A DNA stretch of 64,000 bases from Aphrophora alni (taxonomy: Eukaryota; Arthropoda; Insecta; Hemiptera; Aphrophoridae): the NCBI GenBank assembly GCA_963513935.1, contig OY740768.1, positions 69,924,231 through 69,988,230 on the forward strand, in the 5' to 3' direction. Shown one piece after another: positions 38,101 to 50,637 of this stretch; the stretch's first letter is position 1; every line of letters starts with the position of its first letter. The notes below the pieces were generated by a model that saw only the letters and a list, made by a program, of their open reading frames with translations, searched no databases and was not told the DNA's origin. The position numbers and the translations under genes were made by a program.

Positions 38101-38734
38101 CGGATAGAGAGAGAGAGAAACGAGTTAATAAACGAACTGTGCATTTTATTAAAGGGACGATGCATATGAATCTATGAAATATTTCAGGTAACCGTAGTTA
38201 TAAACGTCCAACCCAGAGTTTTATTTCACCATTATATCCTACATTTAGTTCATAATTTCAATGGACCATATGGAAATCATAAGATTTTATGTTAGCAATT
38301 TAAAATAATTGATTTTATTGATAGATCTAAGTGATTAATTAATTCATTCAATTTTTATATTCCCAATACAAGGAATTGCAGCTTTCTGTAATTTTACGAA
38401 ATGTGAAGATAAACTATTACAATATGAAGGAATTTGTTCATAAACATTTAAACTATCATTTCTAGAAGACAAAATAATAAATTATCAATAATACTTAACG
38501 ATATTTATTAAAAAAAAGAAGAGATTGATGAAGTTTTTGGAAACAGCCATTTGTCGTAATGTTTTTTAATTTTTTACGATTACACTTCGGAGTTTTCCGA
38601 AAAAAGTTAAGTTACAAGCATATGTTTCGTATTGAAAATTAGTAACATGGAGTGGTAATTTCGTTCTGTTGTTTTATCTCTTTTATTTACCCAGTATACG
38701 AAGTATAGTTTAAGTTTAGTAACCTCAGGAAACC
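35173..38734. other. Unassigned A+T-rich sequence
   Basis: No gene seen. 'gatatgaggtcccctgaata' near 36168 is typical of dispersed insect repeats, but no boundaries were found. Frames at 37759-37947 and 38607-38816 (minus) have no family signature. Confidence 0.35.
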
Positions 38735-39170
38735 TAAAAAAACCGTCCGTCCGTCGTCGTTGTCGTCGTTGTAATCTGTACGTAAGCACGATAACGATCA
38801 CAAAAGATAGGAACATGAAATTTGGTACAGGGTGTGCTCATATTAAACCCTATTGAAATTGTAAACAATTAAATTGAAAACTTCTTAATGGAGGCCATTT
38901 TAAACGGTTTTTTATTCATATCTCGTATGTTATTCAACTAACACACTAAATTAGATAAGATTTTACATTTCAATTCTGCATGTAATGGTACCAACTCCAT
39001 ATCTCTACAATGACAAGTACTGAAGTTATTGTCAAGGTAATTTCGAATCCTGAACTAACAAGAAATGTGATATTAGTATAGTTGCGAGATCCTCCAAGGC
39101 TGCGTCATGACAAGAGAAAGGTGCCTTCACGAGACACTACCATGAGCGAAGCGAGGTAGAGACTTTTTAA
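38735..39170. repeat. Possible dispersed repeat (CCGTCCGT / 'gagcgaagcgagg' type)
   Basis: Begins with 'ccgtccgtccgtcgtcgttg', continues 'acgtaagcacgataacgatc' and 'aacatgaaatttggtacagg', and ends near 'ccatgagcgaagcgaggtag' (39143). These phrases are common in dispersed arthropod repeats. A related phrase lies near 11947. No TIR or coding frame supports a class assignment. Confidence 0.3.
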
Positions 39171-42100
39171 TATAGACAGATCTAAGAGGCTTGTGAGGCC
39201 TAGTTGATGTCAAGTGATAATCACATTTACGAGGTACAGAAAACTTGTGTAACAACTGATTTCAACTAATTAAGACTCCTTGATCTATCAATACAGTTTA
39301 ACATTTCCTACAAGGCTCAAGAAAACAACTCTTTGGAATTAGATTTAGATGGGTATTATATTGTATAATGGGGGTTAACTTGTTTAACATTGTTCTGTAA
39401 ATCTCCAAATTGAGTTTATTTGTCAAAATTTTAATAGCTATTTCTCAGCACTTAGTGTGTTGTTAGAACATTTTTATATTTAGCCGTAGCACTCATTTTT
39501 CTCTCTAACTTATTTCTTCTCACTAGTTCAGCTGCAAGGCTACATTTAATACAATATTATTTATAAATATATATTTAAATTGTATACTGTAAATGACTAT
39601 CGCTAACATATATTTTATATTAAAGATGGGATTAATTGATATAATTGTTTTTAAATTTGTTCATAAATTGTTTATAATTTGTTTATAAAACCTATTTTAA
39701 ACTTGAACGTGTCACACTAGATAGTAGAATGTCTAGAGTACAAAAATATAGGGGGTAAACTATATTGATACTATAAACGAAACTAAAAGTACGTACAAAA
39801 TTACTGTAAGAATTCGGGCATTAACATTTGGACAAAAGTAATATAAAAATACCCTGTTTTACAACAGTGAAAATGTTCATACATATTGATAACTTAGTGC
39901 TCAAAAACCTGGAAGACCCAAAATGTATAAAGATATTGAATTTATAGAGTTCTGGCAAATTAAAAAATCCAAGTCTGGGTTTTGTATAAGATCTAAGACA
40001 TAAAGACTTTACATGTAACTCATTTAAGTCTTAAAAGAACTCCTGCAAAATGAGGGTTTGTTGTATAACACCCAAAATGTACACAATTTAGGATTTTGCT
40101 CCGCGAAAAACGATAAAAGGTTTGTATTAGATAGGTCACAATCGTGGATTTAAGAGGCTCAAATTTTTTTCAAAAAATGGTTTTAACTTTTATAGACCCA
40201 AAATTTAAGTTGTAGGGGCCTAAAAGGATCTCAAAGAACCCAAATTTTATTTTTTAAGGCCAAAAAGGATGACAGAGGAACCAAAGTTTGGTCTACAGGC
40301 TTGTAAGTGGGCTGGGAATTGAAAAAAAGAAACCTAAATCATTCGAAAATTCTGTCTGTCTGTCTATAATGTGAATGAAATTCCATAATTTATTAAAAAA
40401 ATTACAATATATACTCATCCAAATTTAACTCAGACAGACAGACTATTAAAAACCCGTTTTCAGTATAGTCCACTAGAAAATAAGTTTGCAATTTAAATTC
40501 TGTACTAATCGTTACTTCTATAAATTTACAAGGAAATTTTAAGTACAAAATTGTTCATAATTTAAAGCTCATAACGGACCCTATGTAATTTATTATGTAC
40601 TTTATAATGAGTTTCAGTATTAACTTCGCAAATGGTGAAAAGGCTACATTTAACAGCTATTTTGTCTCTATTTCAAATAAAATGATTAGAAAAATGTTTG
40701 CTTAGATTGTGCAAGCCTTTCCAAAAGTTGTATGTACTTGTTAACATTAAGGAGTTCCTTAAATAGCTTTCTTTACTTTTTTTGTGAAAAACTAAGTCTT
40801 AACTACAATTATTGTGCTTAAACTCTGGGTTTGAATTAGTTACTAAAGTAGTTGTATCCAATTTGATAATTAAATAAAAAAACTTTCCAATTATAAACTA
40901 TCTACGATGTATCTCTGCTGTGTTTGTTTTGAATCACCTGTACGAAATAAAAGTACTGTGTAACATTTCTAAACAAATTAGTAATTGGGTACAAAATTAA
41001 CCTGTTATCTTCGTACATATTAATATATCGTTTTTATTTGCTTCTTCTTCTTCTTCTTTTTTTAAAAATATAAATGTTTGTACCAGTCCTGATTGAAAGT
41101 ATTATAACAGAGATTTTATATTTTTCACTCTTTGCGAAATTTACATTTTATTGTGTTTCTACCATGGAAGAAAGTTGTTTATTTGCCGCTGATATTATTT
41201 TCATATGAAATGAGATAGACAATTGAACTTAATTAAGCTCATTAATCAAAAGTATGTAATCGCTCTAATGAGTTAAAAGTATAGTTAAATAAATGTTACA
41301 TACAAACTATTATATCATATAATTTAGCTTCAACCGCCACAAATTTTGTACCACTATGACTAGTCGAGACAACTAAATGACCCCAAAGATTAGTCGTGAT
41401 TCTGTAAAATTGATAGATTGCTGAGGGAAAAAAAGTGTCATATACAGTATAACATTTCAAATCTTGAATTATTTTTTCATTGATGAAACGTTATTTATCA
41501 ACACGAACTTTTTCAATTGAAAACCTCTCAAAATCTCTTAACTTAAAAATTGATAAAAATTTATTTCAATTCCTTGAAAGAAACTTAACTGTCCAACAAG
41601 TTGTTAATACTAGTTTTACATAGTCTACTTAAAGAAAGAGGTAAAAAGATAAATGCATACCAAATTTAGATTTTAAACTGAAAGCAAAGTGCAGTGAGTA
41701 CTTTGTGTTTGAAGTACAGTACTGAGTTAAATTTGGTGCCAAGGATAAATGTTCAAGTATCCTTTGCAGAAGATGTCCTTATCAAAATACTCGATTTAAT
41801 AACTATGAATAAATAATAATGCTGTACCATATTATTTATTAAATTCTTCAATTCGTCTTATTAATGTTCTGGGCAATATGTACGGTCGATATTTGCTCAT
41901 TCCAATGTACCTTACCACTTTGTTGACAGACATGTTTTAAATAAGTTTTAGCGTTTAAAAATCCAATTACTTGACGTAAAGCTTTCGCACAAAATGGAAG
42001 AAATCCATGTCAGTCTTTGTGTTGGACTACTCTATCTAACCTGTCCGCTTTACTTTGATAAAATGGAATTTAATTGTTTCGTTGTTTTGTTAGAGTTAGA

Positions 42101-42722
42101 GGAGAGAATATAAAATAACCATTATTACATATTTTATTTATCTATCCTATTAAAAATATTTATATGTAACAAATGAATATATAATAATAATAATGTTGGT
42201 ATTTTATTTGTTATTTTATATTTATATGGATTGTAAAATAACATAATATATATGTTTGCTACACTATTAAAATTCACCCGGTCACTCATGTTAGCTTTAC
42301 CTCCTTTTAAACACAAACATTGTTTCTCCAGGAATGCTCATAAGGAAAAAGTAATTTTGCTACATTCAAAAGTCTGGCCAAATATTTAATTCTACACATG
42401 TTGATATTTAAATTCTTGGACGAATATTTGACGTACAGGATCTTTTAAGGTATGTTACAATTTCACATTTTCATAGATACAAATTTAGAAGGGAAAATAT
42501 GGTTCTATATTATGATAAATGGGATTTATTAAATACCAGCCTTTATTTTTCCATAGCAACGAAATTGTTGAACGTATCATGTCAAACATTATCAATTTGT
42601 TTCAAAACGTATTAAAAACCTACAAAACTCAAACTAGGTGTGATTGAAGTGAAGTTTTATCTTCATAAACAAGCTTTGGTTTTGTTCAATGTTATTATTA
42701 ATTTGCTAGAAGTTTTACAGCA
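39171..42722. other. Unassigned A+T-rich sequence
   Basis: Contains a loose series of 'aacccaaaattt'-like phrases (39900-40300), a (TCTG)n block near 40361 with its inverse (CAGA)n near 40432, and a (TTC)n run near 41041. No gene recognised. Confidence 0.4.
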
Positions 42723-42947
42723 GTTAAGAGACGGCTTGGAGTTGTAGGAACCAAAGGCTTGTAACAAATTCAATATCACTGGTTTTGTCAGAGAACGGTA
42801 GACATCAGCAAAATCTTAATTCAATTGAAAGCTACTGATGAGCTTTACCATGTTTCTGTTGTCATTAGCTCAAATTCCATTGAATACAATTTAACGAAAT
42901 CTTTTGGAGTGATGAAGAACACTGAATGTCTGCGTTACCACTTGTAA
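42723..42947 (+). other. Coding-like stretch with one stop, family unknown
   Basis: One plus-strand frame reads VKRRLGVVGTKGL, a stop at 42762, then 60 uninterrupted codons (QIQYHWFCQRTVDISKILIQ ... KNTECLRYHL) to a stop at 42945. The composition is more protein-like than the A+T-rich shadows around it. It could be a worn exon or an element fragment. I do not recognise it. Confidence 0.25.
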
Positions 42948-43069
42948 CTGCAGGATTTGGTCTTTAGCAACCCCTTATATTATAGTCTCTAAACAAGTAC
43001 ACCATGACAAAAGTAATAACGTGCTTAGGCTTTTCATCGCATTTAATAGTAGACCCATATTTTTGTTGT

Positions 43070-43185
43070 TGAAAAGATTGGTGTTAAAACACAATTGATG
43101 GTGTTAAAATAGTGTTACAAACAAATCAATTAATGGTGTTAAAATATTATAAAAAAATGAATGGTGTTACAAGACAATTTTAAAA
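43070..43185. repeat. Short degenerate tandem of 'aatggtgttaaaa'
   Basis: 'ttggtgttaaaa', 'gatggtgttaaaat', 'taatggtgttaaaata' and 'gaatggtgttacaag' occur in succession at about 22-50 bp spacing. Confidence 0.55.
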
Positions 43186-46100
43186 CAGGGTTATTTGAAA
43201 TTTTAGTGTGAAATATTATGTGAAAACTAAAAACACAAAATGTAAATACTATTTCGTGTAGAATGGAATACATCCTTAATCTGGTGGAACGAATAATATA
43301 CGACAAAATTTATAACACAGGAAAGTAATACGCTGTATCCCATTATCTCCAGTTTTAAATCTTCTTTACTTCTGGTTTTGAGAAGGGTAATTTGCACCGC
43401 CAACCATCGAATAGTTGAGGGAATCCATTACTCAAATAAATCTTAAGAATGCCATACAAGGTAAGTTACTAGGTGTCCAGGAGGAGAGTTGCGGCCACAT
43501 TGACCACTTGCTACGATGTATAGCCAGATGTTAAAAAAAAAAAAAAAAATTAACTGTTAGGCTACTCTCATTAATTTTTGTAGAAAAACTGTATTTAGTT
43601 AATTAATGTGTTAATAAATAAATAAACTGTGAAGATTTTAAATTATAACCTAATTTTGAAAGATCATGTGTGAAATTAAACAGAGGCAATAAAGAATATA
43701 CATTGTAATTAGAATGTATTACACTTCAGTACGCTAGTTTGTTGTTCAATGTAATTGCACAATCGTTAGAAATAACTTAAACGGATTTAAATATCTTAGC
43801 ATTGTGAAAATGCCTTGTAACCAATCTCTTTCGGTAAGCCAAGCACCTTTCATAACGATTTACACCTATAATGAACCATCTTTCATTACCATGTACAGAT
43901 TTACAAACTTATAAACTCAAGTATTTATTTATTTATTTTCTGAAGTTTTGAACAAGGAATATGTAACTATAAAGATCAATTCCTGGTCGTCTTTTAAAAC
44001 GATTGTAACGGGATTTCTTCCCTGTTTCGGAGTGTTGCTCAGAGGTTTCCTAATTGATAAGCGCACTTTTCTCTTATACTTCCATAGTGATTTTAACGCT
44101 AAATCATGAAAATATTCGCTACATGGTTTTATTTAACTGAATACTCTCTGTTATATTAACTAAACACAGCGCAACACGTCATATATGAAAATAATTTCAG
44201 TTTTTTGTTGAATAAATAGAAAGAAGTGATCATCTTACTATAAACAGTGGCATCACAGATCGTTTATGGATTAGGATTAGCTATTAAATCTTTTAATTGT
44301 GTTTAACATTTAGATTAAAAATCAATAGAACCACGTGTAATTATCCATTTTAAAATTTTGATTGAAGTTTTTAATTAGGAATTTTAGGGGGTTGGACAAC
44401 AATAAGTATTGTTCGATCTGCATTTGAACATAATTTGGTAAAATTCGTTGCAGATTTAGAATAATAGGAATTTTGTGTATTTTTTACTGTGACAGGAGCA
44501 TAAAATTTTTCGATTAACTTGCTTTGAGCGTATCAAATATAGTATAAAAAATTTGTTAATACTGGTATTTGATGAAATGAGAAACACAAATCGTTAGAAT
44601 TTATACAAATTGTAATATGTCAGTATTTGTACGTCATTTTTAAGGCTAACTAGCGAATAATGTATTGTATAATAATATTGCGTATGGAGTCGTGAATCTA
44701 TAATGGTTATTTCAAAGTAGTAGAAGCTGAAATAAGTTTTTAGTTCATATTTATTGCTGAAATATAACTTCAGCTCCAAATGAGATCTTGTAATTGTACT
44801 GCTTTATAAATAAATAAAAAGTTAAAATCCAAATTCCTAATATTGTGGCGCCAATTGAAAAATGTAAATATAAATCAATGAGCCACCAATAGTTTGTAAC
44901 TATTACACTGTATTATGATAACAACACCTATCCATAATCCCTAAGTGTCAGCTGTTATTGGGGACAATTAATTCTATTGAAATCAAAGCGACGAAGATTG
45001 ACAGATAACAGTGAACAAAAGGTTAGCTCCAATTGTCATATTTGGTGTTTCAGAAATGATGGGTAATTATTTATTTATTATTGTTATTATTAAAATAAAT
45101 TTTATCTGATTGGTTTAAAGTTTGAACCCTGGAATAAAACCTACTTTTGATACAAAATTTACACATCAATGCAAGTAATATTCAAAGTTTATTTGTCTAC
45201 AATTTTTAGTCGCTGCTGATCAAACGGAAATTGGAAATCTTGGAGTGAATGTGCAAGTTATAAATTATATTTTAAATTTATATAAGGATTCGTGCTTAAT
45301 TAAACTCTACTATTTAGAGTTTTATTTGTGTATATACCTTATGGATAAATATATCCATCAACATTTTGAATCCACGCAATACAAATTAAGTAATTAATTT
45401 ATAACGTAGAATATAGATTGTCTTAGTTATTTTTACATCTTAGTTGGTTAGTAAAAAACCCGATTGTATGTCAAACATTATACGATGTTTTATCACATTT
45501 AATAAAACAATTTTTTGTATTATATAACACGAAATAGACAAATTTTGCGAATAAAGATTAAAATATCTTTTTTTTCATCTACGAAATTTGGAAATTAAAA
45601 AAATATGTTGTAGATGAATGTATAGTGAGTTACCAGAAGATATTATTTATTTAGTCGAATGAACATGAATAATCGTGCTTTTAAGTTTTTAAGAAAGTAA
45701 TAATTAGAATACTAATAAGCAAATTGTAGCACTAATAGCACTAATTGTTACTATAAGCTTTTTGCACATTCCTAAACTACCAAATAACATAAAGATAAAG
45801 TTCACTCTTACTTCCTTTATTGTCCTTAATAATTTCCTCAAAAACTGTTTTGAAGATATTTTCCAAACGTTTGTGTATTATAAACAGTTAATGGTTTGTA
45901 ACAGGTGACTCGAAATCAATTAAAAAATTCAAATAATTGAAGAATTCCTTAACTCTAAACTACCCAATATTGTTAATAATTTTATAATAATAATAATATT
46001 TTAAAAATAAATAAATGAACGAAATTAAATCAAAAATAATAATGTAATTTATATAGTTCTTTTTGATAAATGTGTTGATACTCATAAAATACAATGTTGC

Positions 46101-46513
46101 AAGACGCCAACCGCGTCTGGTCGAACTGTAATAATTGAGGAGTTTATTGATTGACAGTAAGCTGAGTTCTATTTTTACAATTCACCTTAATGTGCTTCTC
46201 ATGACATGACTCTCAAACTACAAGTACAACTTGATTACAATGACGTTGCATTTATTACAAGAGAAGAGTTTCTTTCAATAATTTAATAACTTTAGATACT
46301 TCAAAATTAAGAAGATTGAATAAATAAAAATTTAACAAAATTCCACTTCTGTAGGATACAATTATTGATCTTAACGTTTGAATGCTACCAACTGAAATAC
46401 TCTGTCGTACTTCCATCTAAGTATTGAATCGTTGTTTGTTTACAATTGGTCAATATAAGGTACAATATAGCAGACTTTCGGAAGCATTAGACTTTGTATG
46501 TATGAGGTGTTTA
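43186..46513. other. Unassigned A+T-rich sequence
   Basis: About 3.3 kb with a poly-A run near 43531. No recognised gene or element. The minus-strand frame at 44594-44779 is low-complexity. Confidence 0.35.
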
Positions 46514-46515
46514 TA

Positions 46516-46958
46516 CAGTATGCGCCAAAATAAACAGTACTGAAACTGAATCAGCCTTCTCTGCAACTTTTGTTTGTTGCCACGTCTTCGTAATTATTAT
46601 TTCTTTCTTATTTGAGGTTAGTTTTTGCTGACATGGTGCTAACTTTTAACATGGTTCTGGAGAATGTTGAAGGAGAAGATTTTCCGTGAAGATCCAGCAG
46701 CTAGCTACCATCGTCCAACTCCAGTAAAAAAAAAAAAAAAAAAAAAAACCATGTGTATAAGGAGCATGAAACAACCACACCAAAATGATGCAAAACCTTC
46801 AAAAACGTTACGAGTGTTACTTAAAACTGAACGGAGGTCATATTGAACATATTATTACCCGAGTCTAACCGATTTTGCTTCCTTTTACTTGTATATGCTA
46901 GTAAAACTATGTAAATAAAATCTTACAATTTCAGTTCTGTTTATTTTGGCGCATACTG
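46516..46958 (+). mobile_element. Short Tc1/mariner-like element with TA target duplication
   Basis: Left end (46516-) and right end reversed (46958 downwards) both begin CAGTATGCGCCAAAATAAAC and continue AG.ACTGAAA.TG, giving a TIR of about 34 bp. Both are flanked by TA (46514-46515 and 46959-46960). Inside, near 46790-46850, a plus-strand frame reads LQKRYECYLKLNGGHIEH, matching the C-terminal end of IS630/Tc1-like transposases. So it is an internal-deletion derivative of an autonomous element. A 23-bp poly-A run lies near 46727. Confidence 0.88.
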
Positions 46959-46960
46959 TA

Positions 46961-48503
46961 TGATGGATTTTTTTTTACTTTGGATGATTACTTGATTGAT
47001 TAATTTGACTGGTTTTGAATGACAAGTTTAGGCCAATTCGTATAGAAATACGTTAGTTTTTGGAGGAATCATGGTAAACCTCTGTGTATTAAAGTATATA
47101 GAAATAGATAAGAAGGAAAACAGGAGAAAGAGAGCGGAAAGGGTGTGTTTGGCTAATGTGGTTGTATATCAGCAATAGCACTAGAGTGTTCTTCGTGTCA
47201 AACAGTTTCGGGTTTAATTCTCGTGGGGGCTTAAACAGATTTTGATGTTGATCCAACATCGCAACAAACGTGGGGACTACAGTTAGTATCGAATCCAGGT
47301 TCAAAAAGTAAAATTACGGCGACGGAAACACGATGTTCTGACACGATTTTTCATTTCGTCCACATTGGACTGTTTTTCTAAGGATTGTTTTAAAATAATT
47401 ATTATGAGAGTTAAAAAAATGACAAACTTATAGGGAATAAAGTGAAGGGGACATGTCTGAATCAGAATATATGTAATGGAATTACATTTAATCTTATTTG
47501 TCTGTCAATTTTAAACAAAATTTCAGCATACATTTTAATATTTCCTTTTGTTGAAATCGAATGCTGCATAACTGAATAAAACGTGATCGTAATTTAAAAT
47601 CCTTTTCTGAGATTGGGTTAGAGAAACACCAGTAATATATTTAAAGTTCGATTCAATTATCAACAAAGGGTGCTTGCTCTTTGTATGTTTTATTCCATGC
47701 ATTTCGACGGTATGTACGTGTACACTGAAAGAAATAACTGTTCTATTATTCAGAATAACATAAATTGATAATTCTTCCTTTTATTATTTACAGAAGAATA
47801 TCCGTATTTACATGCAATGATAAAGTTGTCATATTTTAATTTTAGTTCACTTAAAGAAGGAAATACAGGAAAAATGCTTTATCAGCCTGTAAAGAACACC
47901 ATGTAAAAAACAATAATATGTTTAAAAATAAAATAAAATTCACAAAAAACACTCTTAGGTCAAAAAAATATTGACTTTGTACACAAATACATTTCAAAAG
48001 GAAGAGAATAAATGAAAATTAGCTTTGTAATCTGTACACATTCATTATTTGTTCAATTTACGAAGTATGTTAATAAATGTGTAGTATTTAAAACTATAAG
48101 ATTAGTACACAAGTTGGTTACACTTGCAATTAGGTGTACTTAAAAAGGCAAGATAAAGTTTATTTTAACATTTATTAGACCATCTTGAAAGGCACCAATA
48201 TTTAGCCTTCTTGAAACATTATTTTTCTTTGACAGTTACAAAATCCTCTCAATTAATTATAAAAGTTTTATCCTCTTTAATAGTCGAATTATGCAGTTTC
48301 AGCACTACGGCAGTTTTGGTTATTAAAACATTTTCAATTGTTTTTGATGAGTGGACAGAACCTAATCATTGGCTTTAGTAGTCGTGTTCAATCTAAATCT
48401 ACAAAGTTGTTCAATGTGTTAAATATGTTGTGTTAGTGTTAGGTCTCATGTATACATGTATTTAAATATATGACAATGGACAGATCCTAGCACCATTCGA
48501 AAC
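46961..48503. other. Unassigned A+T-rich sequence
   Basis: No gene recognised. The minus-strand frame at 47089-47304 has no family signature. Confidence 0.35.
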
Positions 48504-48534
48504 ACTAAAGGATGTCTGAATAGCCGAAACGTAC
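48504..48534 (+). ncRNA. Degenerate hammerhead-like motif
   Basis: 'ctaaaggatgtctgaatagc' then 'cgaaacgtaca': the GAAA (48526-48529), a short palindrome ACGT and an A (GUA) fit the pattern of the other sites. The CTGANGA box is damaged and stem II is weak. Probably a dead copy. Confidence 0.3.
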
Positions 48535-48576
48535 AATTAGAATGTTGAAGACGATAAATGGATTATAATTAATTAA

Positions 48577-48709
48577 CACGTTCACTGCTGAAAAATAAGT
48601 ATATACCATCACCTATGGCTAAAATATTTTATGTCAAATCATTTCAGTTGGTCTGGTGCCGACTTTTGTCGGCGCGCGCCTCACGGCAGCGCTAGCGACG
48701 CCCAACGTG
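48577..48709. mobile_element. 133-bp piggyBac-type MITE
   Basis: TTAA stands at both edges (48573-48576 and 48710-48713). The element begins CACGTT and ends AACGTG. TTAA target duplications with short TIRs beginning CAC are the mark of piggyBac elements. The right half is strikingly G+C-rich ('cggcgcgcgcctcacggc') against an A+T-rich background and contains a small hairpin, 'gccgacttttgtcggc'. No coding capacity. Confidence 0.8.
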
Positions 48710-48713
48710 TTAA

Positions 48714-49193
48714 TATCATAGCTGGAATAGCGATAACAAAAAAGTACAATTATTATTTACTTTATTATCATTTCACCCGATGTTTGTCTTTTTATCATAA
48801 TATTCCTAAAGCAATAATAAATTCTATTGGTTCTATGTTGAAATTTACATTTCTTTATTTAGAATTCTAAAGTAATGCTATGCGTATATTACGATTAGTA
48901 TAATATTTATTATTGATAGTTTGAAATTGACTTGTATTTTAATTTACTTAGTGTAAATCTTTATCCGAAGATCATTATTATACTAAATTTCGACTTTCAC
49001 TTATTTAATTAAAGAGTAATGCTAATAAGTTGTGTGACGCATATTGTAATTCTTTGATATTCTTTTCTTTATAAATCTGTATATTTAGTAAATAACTGTG
49101 TTTAAATCTTTACTTAAATCTTTTCTAAGACAACATGTTTACTTTTCTAAGTTTGTTTCGAGTATCATCTTTTTCGTCAGTAATATTAGAAAA
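48714..49193. other. Unassigned A+T-rich sequence
   Basis: Nothing recognised. Confidence 0.4.
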
Positions 49194-50140
49194 ACTATAC
49201 CATTGTTGGTTATTAGTATATAGTGGACACAATAAAGTTGGTCATAGTATGGCGTACAGTGAGATAATTTAATAGTTTATTTCTAGAAGGTATAAAAGTA
49301 GTATATAATTCTGTTTTGAGTGCAGGTTTATCTGGGAAAAAAATTAGTAGGAATTAATACAAAATTATGTTCCTTATTTACGTGAAAGTTGCAAGTTAAT
49401 TTTTGTCATAGGGTAGAATTTTGAAAGGTTAAACTACGTAGTGTGACGGTTTAGGGCGAATTAACATAAAACCATGTTTCTGACAGACTGATGTCATTTT
49501 CATCGCTTTCTATTTACATTTAATCATAAGTGTACACCTGACATTCAACAATGAACTTTGTTAAAATTTTGTTGACGTGTCTTGTTTAAATGTTTTTATG
49601 TGTTATACATTTTTATATTTTAATGAAACAATTGAAATAATCTGATGATGACAATTTTAAACTATACCATTGTTGGTTATTAGTGTACAGTGGACACAGT
49701 ATGGTATACAGTGAGATAATTTAATTTTTTTTTCTAGAAGCTATAACAGTAGTATATAATAATTCTGTTTTGAGTGCAGGTTTATCTGGGGGAAAATTAG
49801 TAGGAATTAATACAAAATTATCCTTTTTATTTACGTGATATATGCAAGTTAATTTTTCTCATAGGATACATGTTATTAGATGATTTTTGAAAGGTTAAAT
49901 TACGTAGTGGGACGGTTTAGGGTGAATTAGATTAGGTGAATTAACATAAAACCATGTTTCTGATAGACTGATGTCATTTTCATCGCTTTCTATTTACATT
50001 TAATGATGAGTGTACACTTAACATTCAACCATGCATGAACTTTGTTAAAAATTTTGTTTAGGTGTCTTGTTTAAATATTTTTTGTTATATATTTTTGTAT
50101 TTTAATGAAGCAATTAAAATAATATGATGATGAAAATTTT
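49194..50140 (+). repeat. Two tandem units of about 470 bp ending in a hammerhead-like core
   Basis: Unit 1 (49194-49660, 467 bp) and unit 2 (49661-50140, 480 bp) both begin 'actataccattgttggttat' and share 'gagtgcaggtttatctggg', 'aaaaccatgtttctga' and 'tcatcgctttctatttacat'. Both end 'aataat.tgatgatga.aat'. Unit 1 stops in the stem-II loop of the hammerhead motif and passes straight into unit 2. Unit 2 has the complete motif. Tandem units carrying hammerheads recall the tandem repeats of Penelope-like elements and other hammerhead retroelements. No reverse transcriptase was found nearby. Confidence 0.8.
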
Positions 50141-50157
50141 AACTGTCGAAACCGGTC
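50124..50157 (+). ncRNA. Hammerhead-ribozyme-like motif at end of tandem unit 2
   Basis: ATGATGA (50124-50130; unit 1 has the consensus CTGATGA at 49642-49648), T, stem II strand GAAA here (GACA in unit 1, which would pair with TGTC at 50144-50147), GAAA (50148-50151), palindrome ACCGGT (50151-50156), then C. The NUH site would be GUC. The palindromic stem III is too short for a good monomer and suggests a dimer. C3 is mutated in this copy. Confidence 0.5.
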
Positions 50158-50583
50158 ATTGAATAAAATTATTTCAAATTAAAGATTGTGACAGATAAAA
50201 AAAGCTAATAAAACTTCTAACATAAAATGGAGTTAATCCTAAGCGCGTCATCAGAAGTTAATACAATGATAGATGTAGCAGATTAATGTATTTAAACCAA
50301 TTTTATGTACATTGATTACCATAGGTTTACTGCATCTCAAATTTCCATATAGGCCTAGTCTTCTAACTGGCTTCTTAGTTATGCCTATAATAAATAGCCT
50401 CCACTCGTTTTCTCTCTTATAGTTGTCTCTTCCGGATTCGAAGCGTTTATATATAATCGTCTCTCTCGTACTTGTAACTCAGATCTCTAATGTCGTGTCT
50501 CGTAATTGTGGGAATATAACATTTTATTGACAAATCGGATGCCTAAATTTGAAGTACTCAGAAGGGAATAGAGGATTATGACG

Positions 50584-50637
<54 letters not shown>

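Noticed and set aside
44010..44050. Another possible hammerhead core (minus strand CTGAGCA ... CCGAAACAGGG)
   Set aside because: G8 of the core is replaced and no stem II of useful length can form.
47150..47235. Possible tRNA or SINE B box ('gggtttaattct')
   Set aside because: Too far from the B-box consensus and no A box at the right distance.
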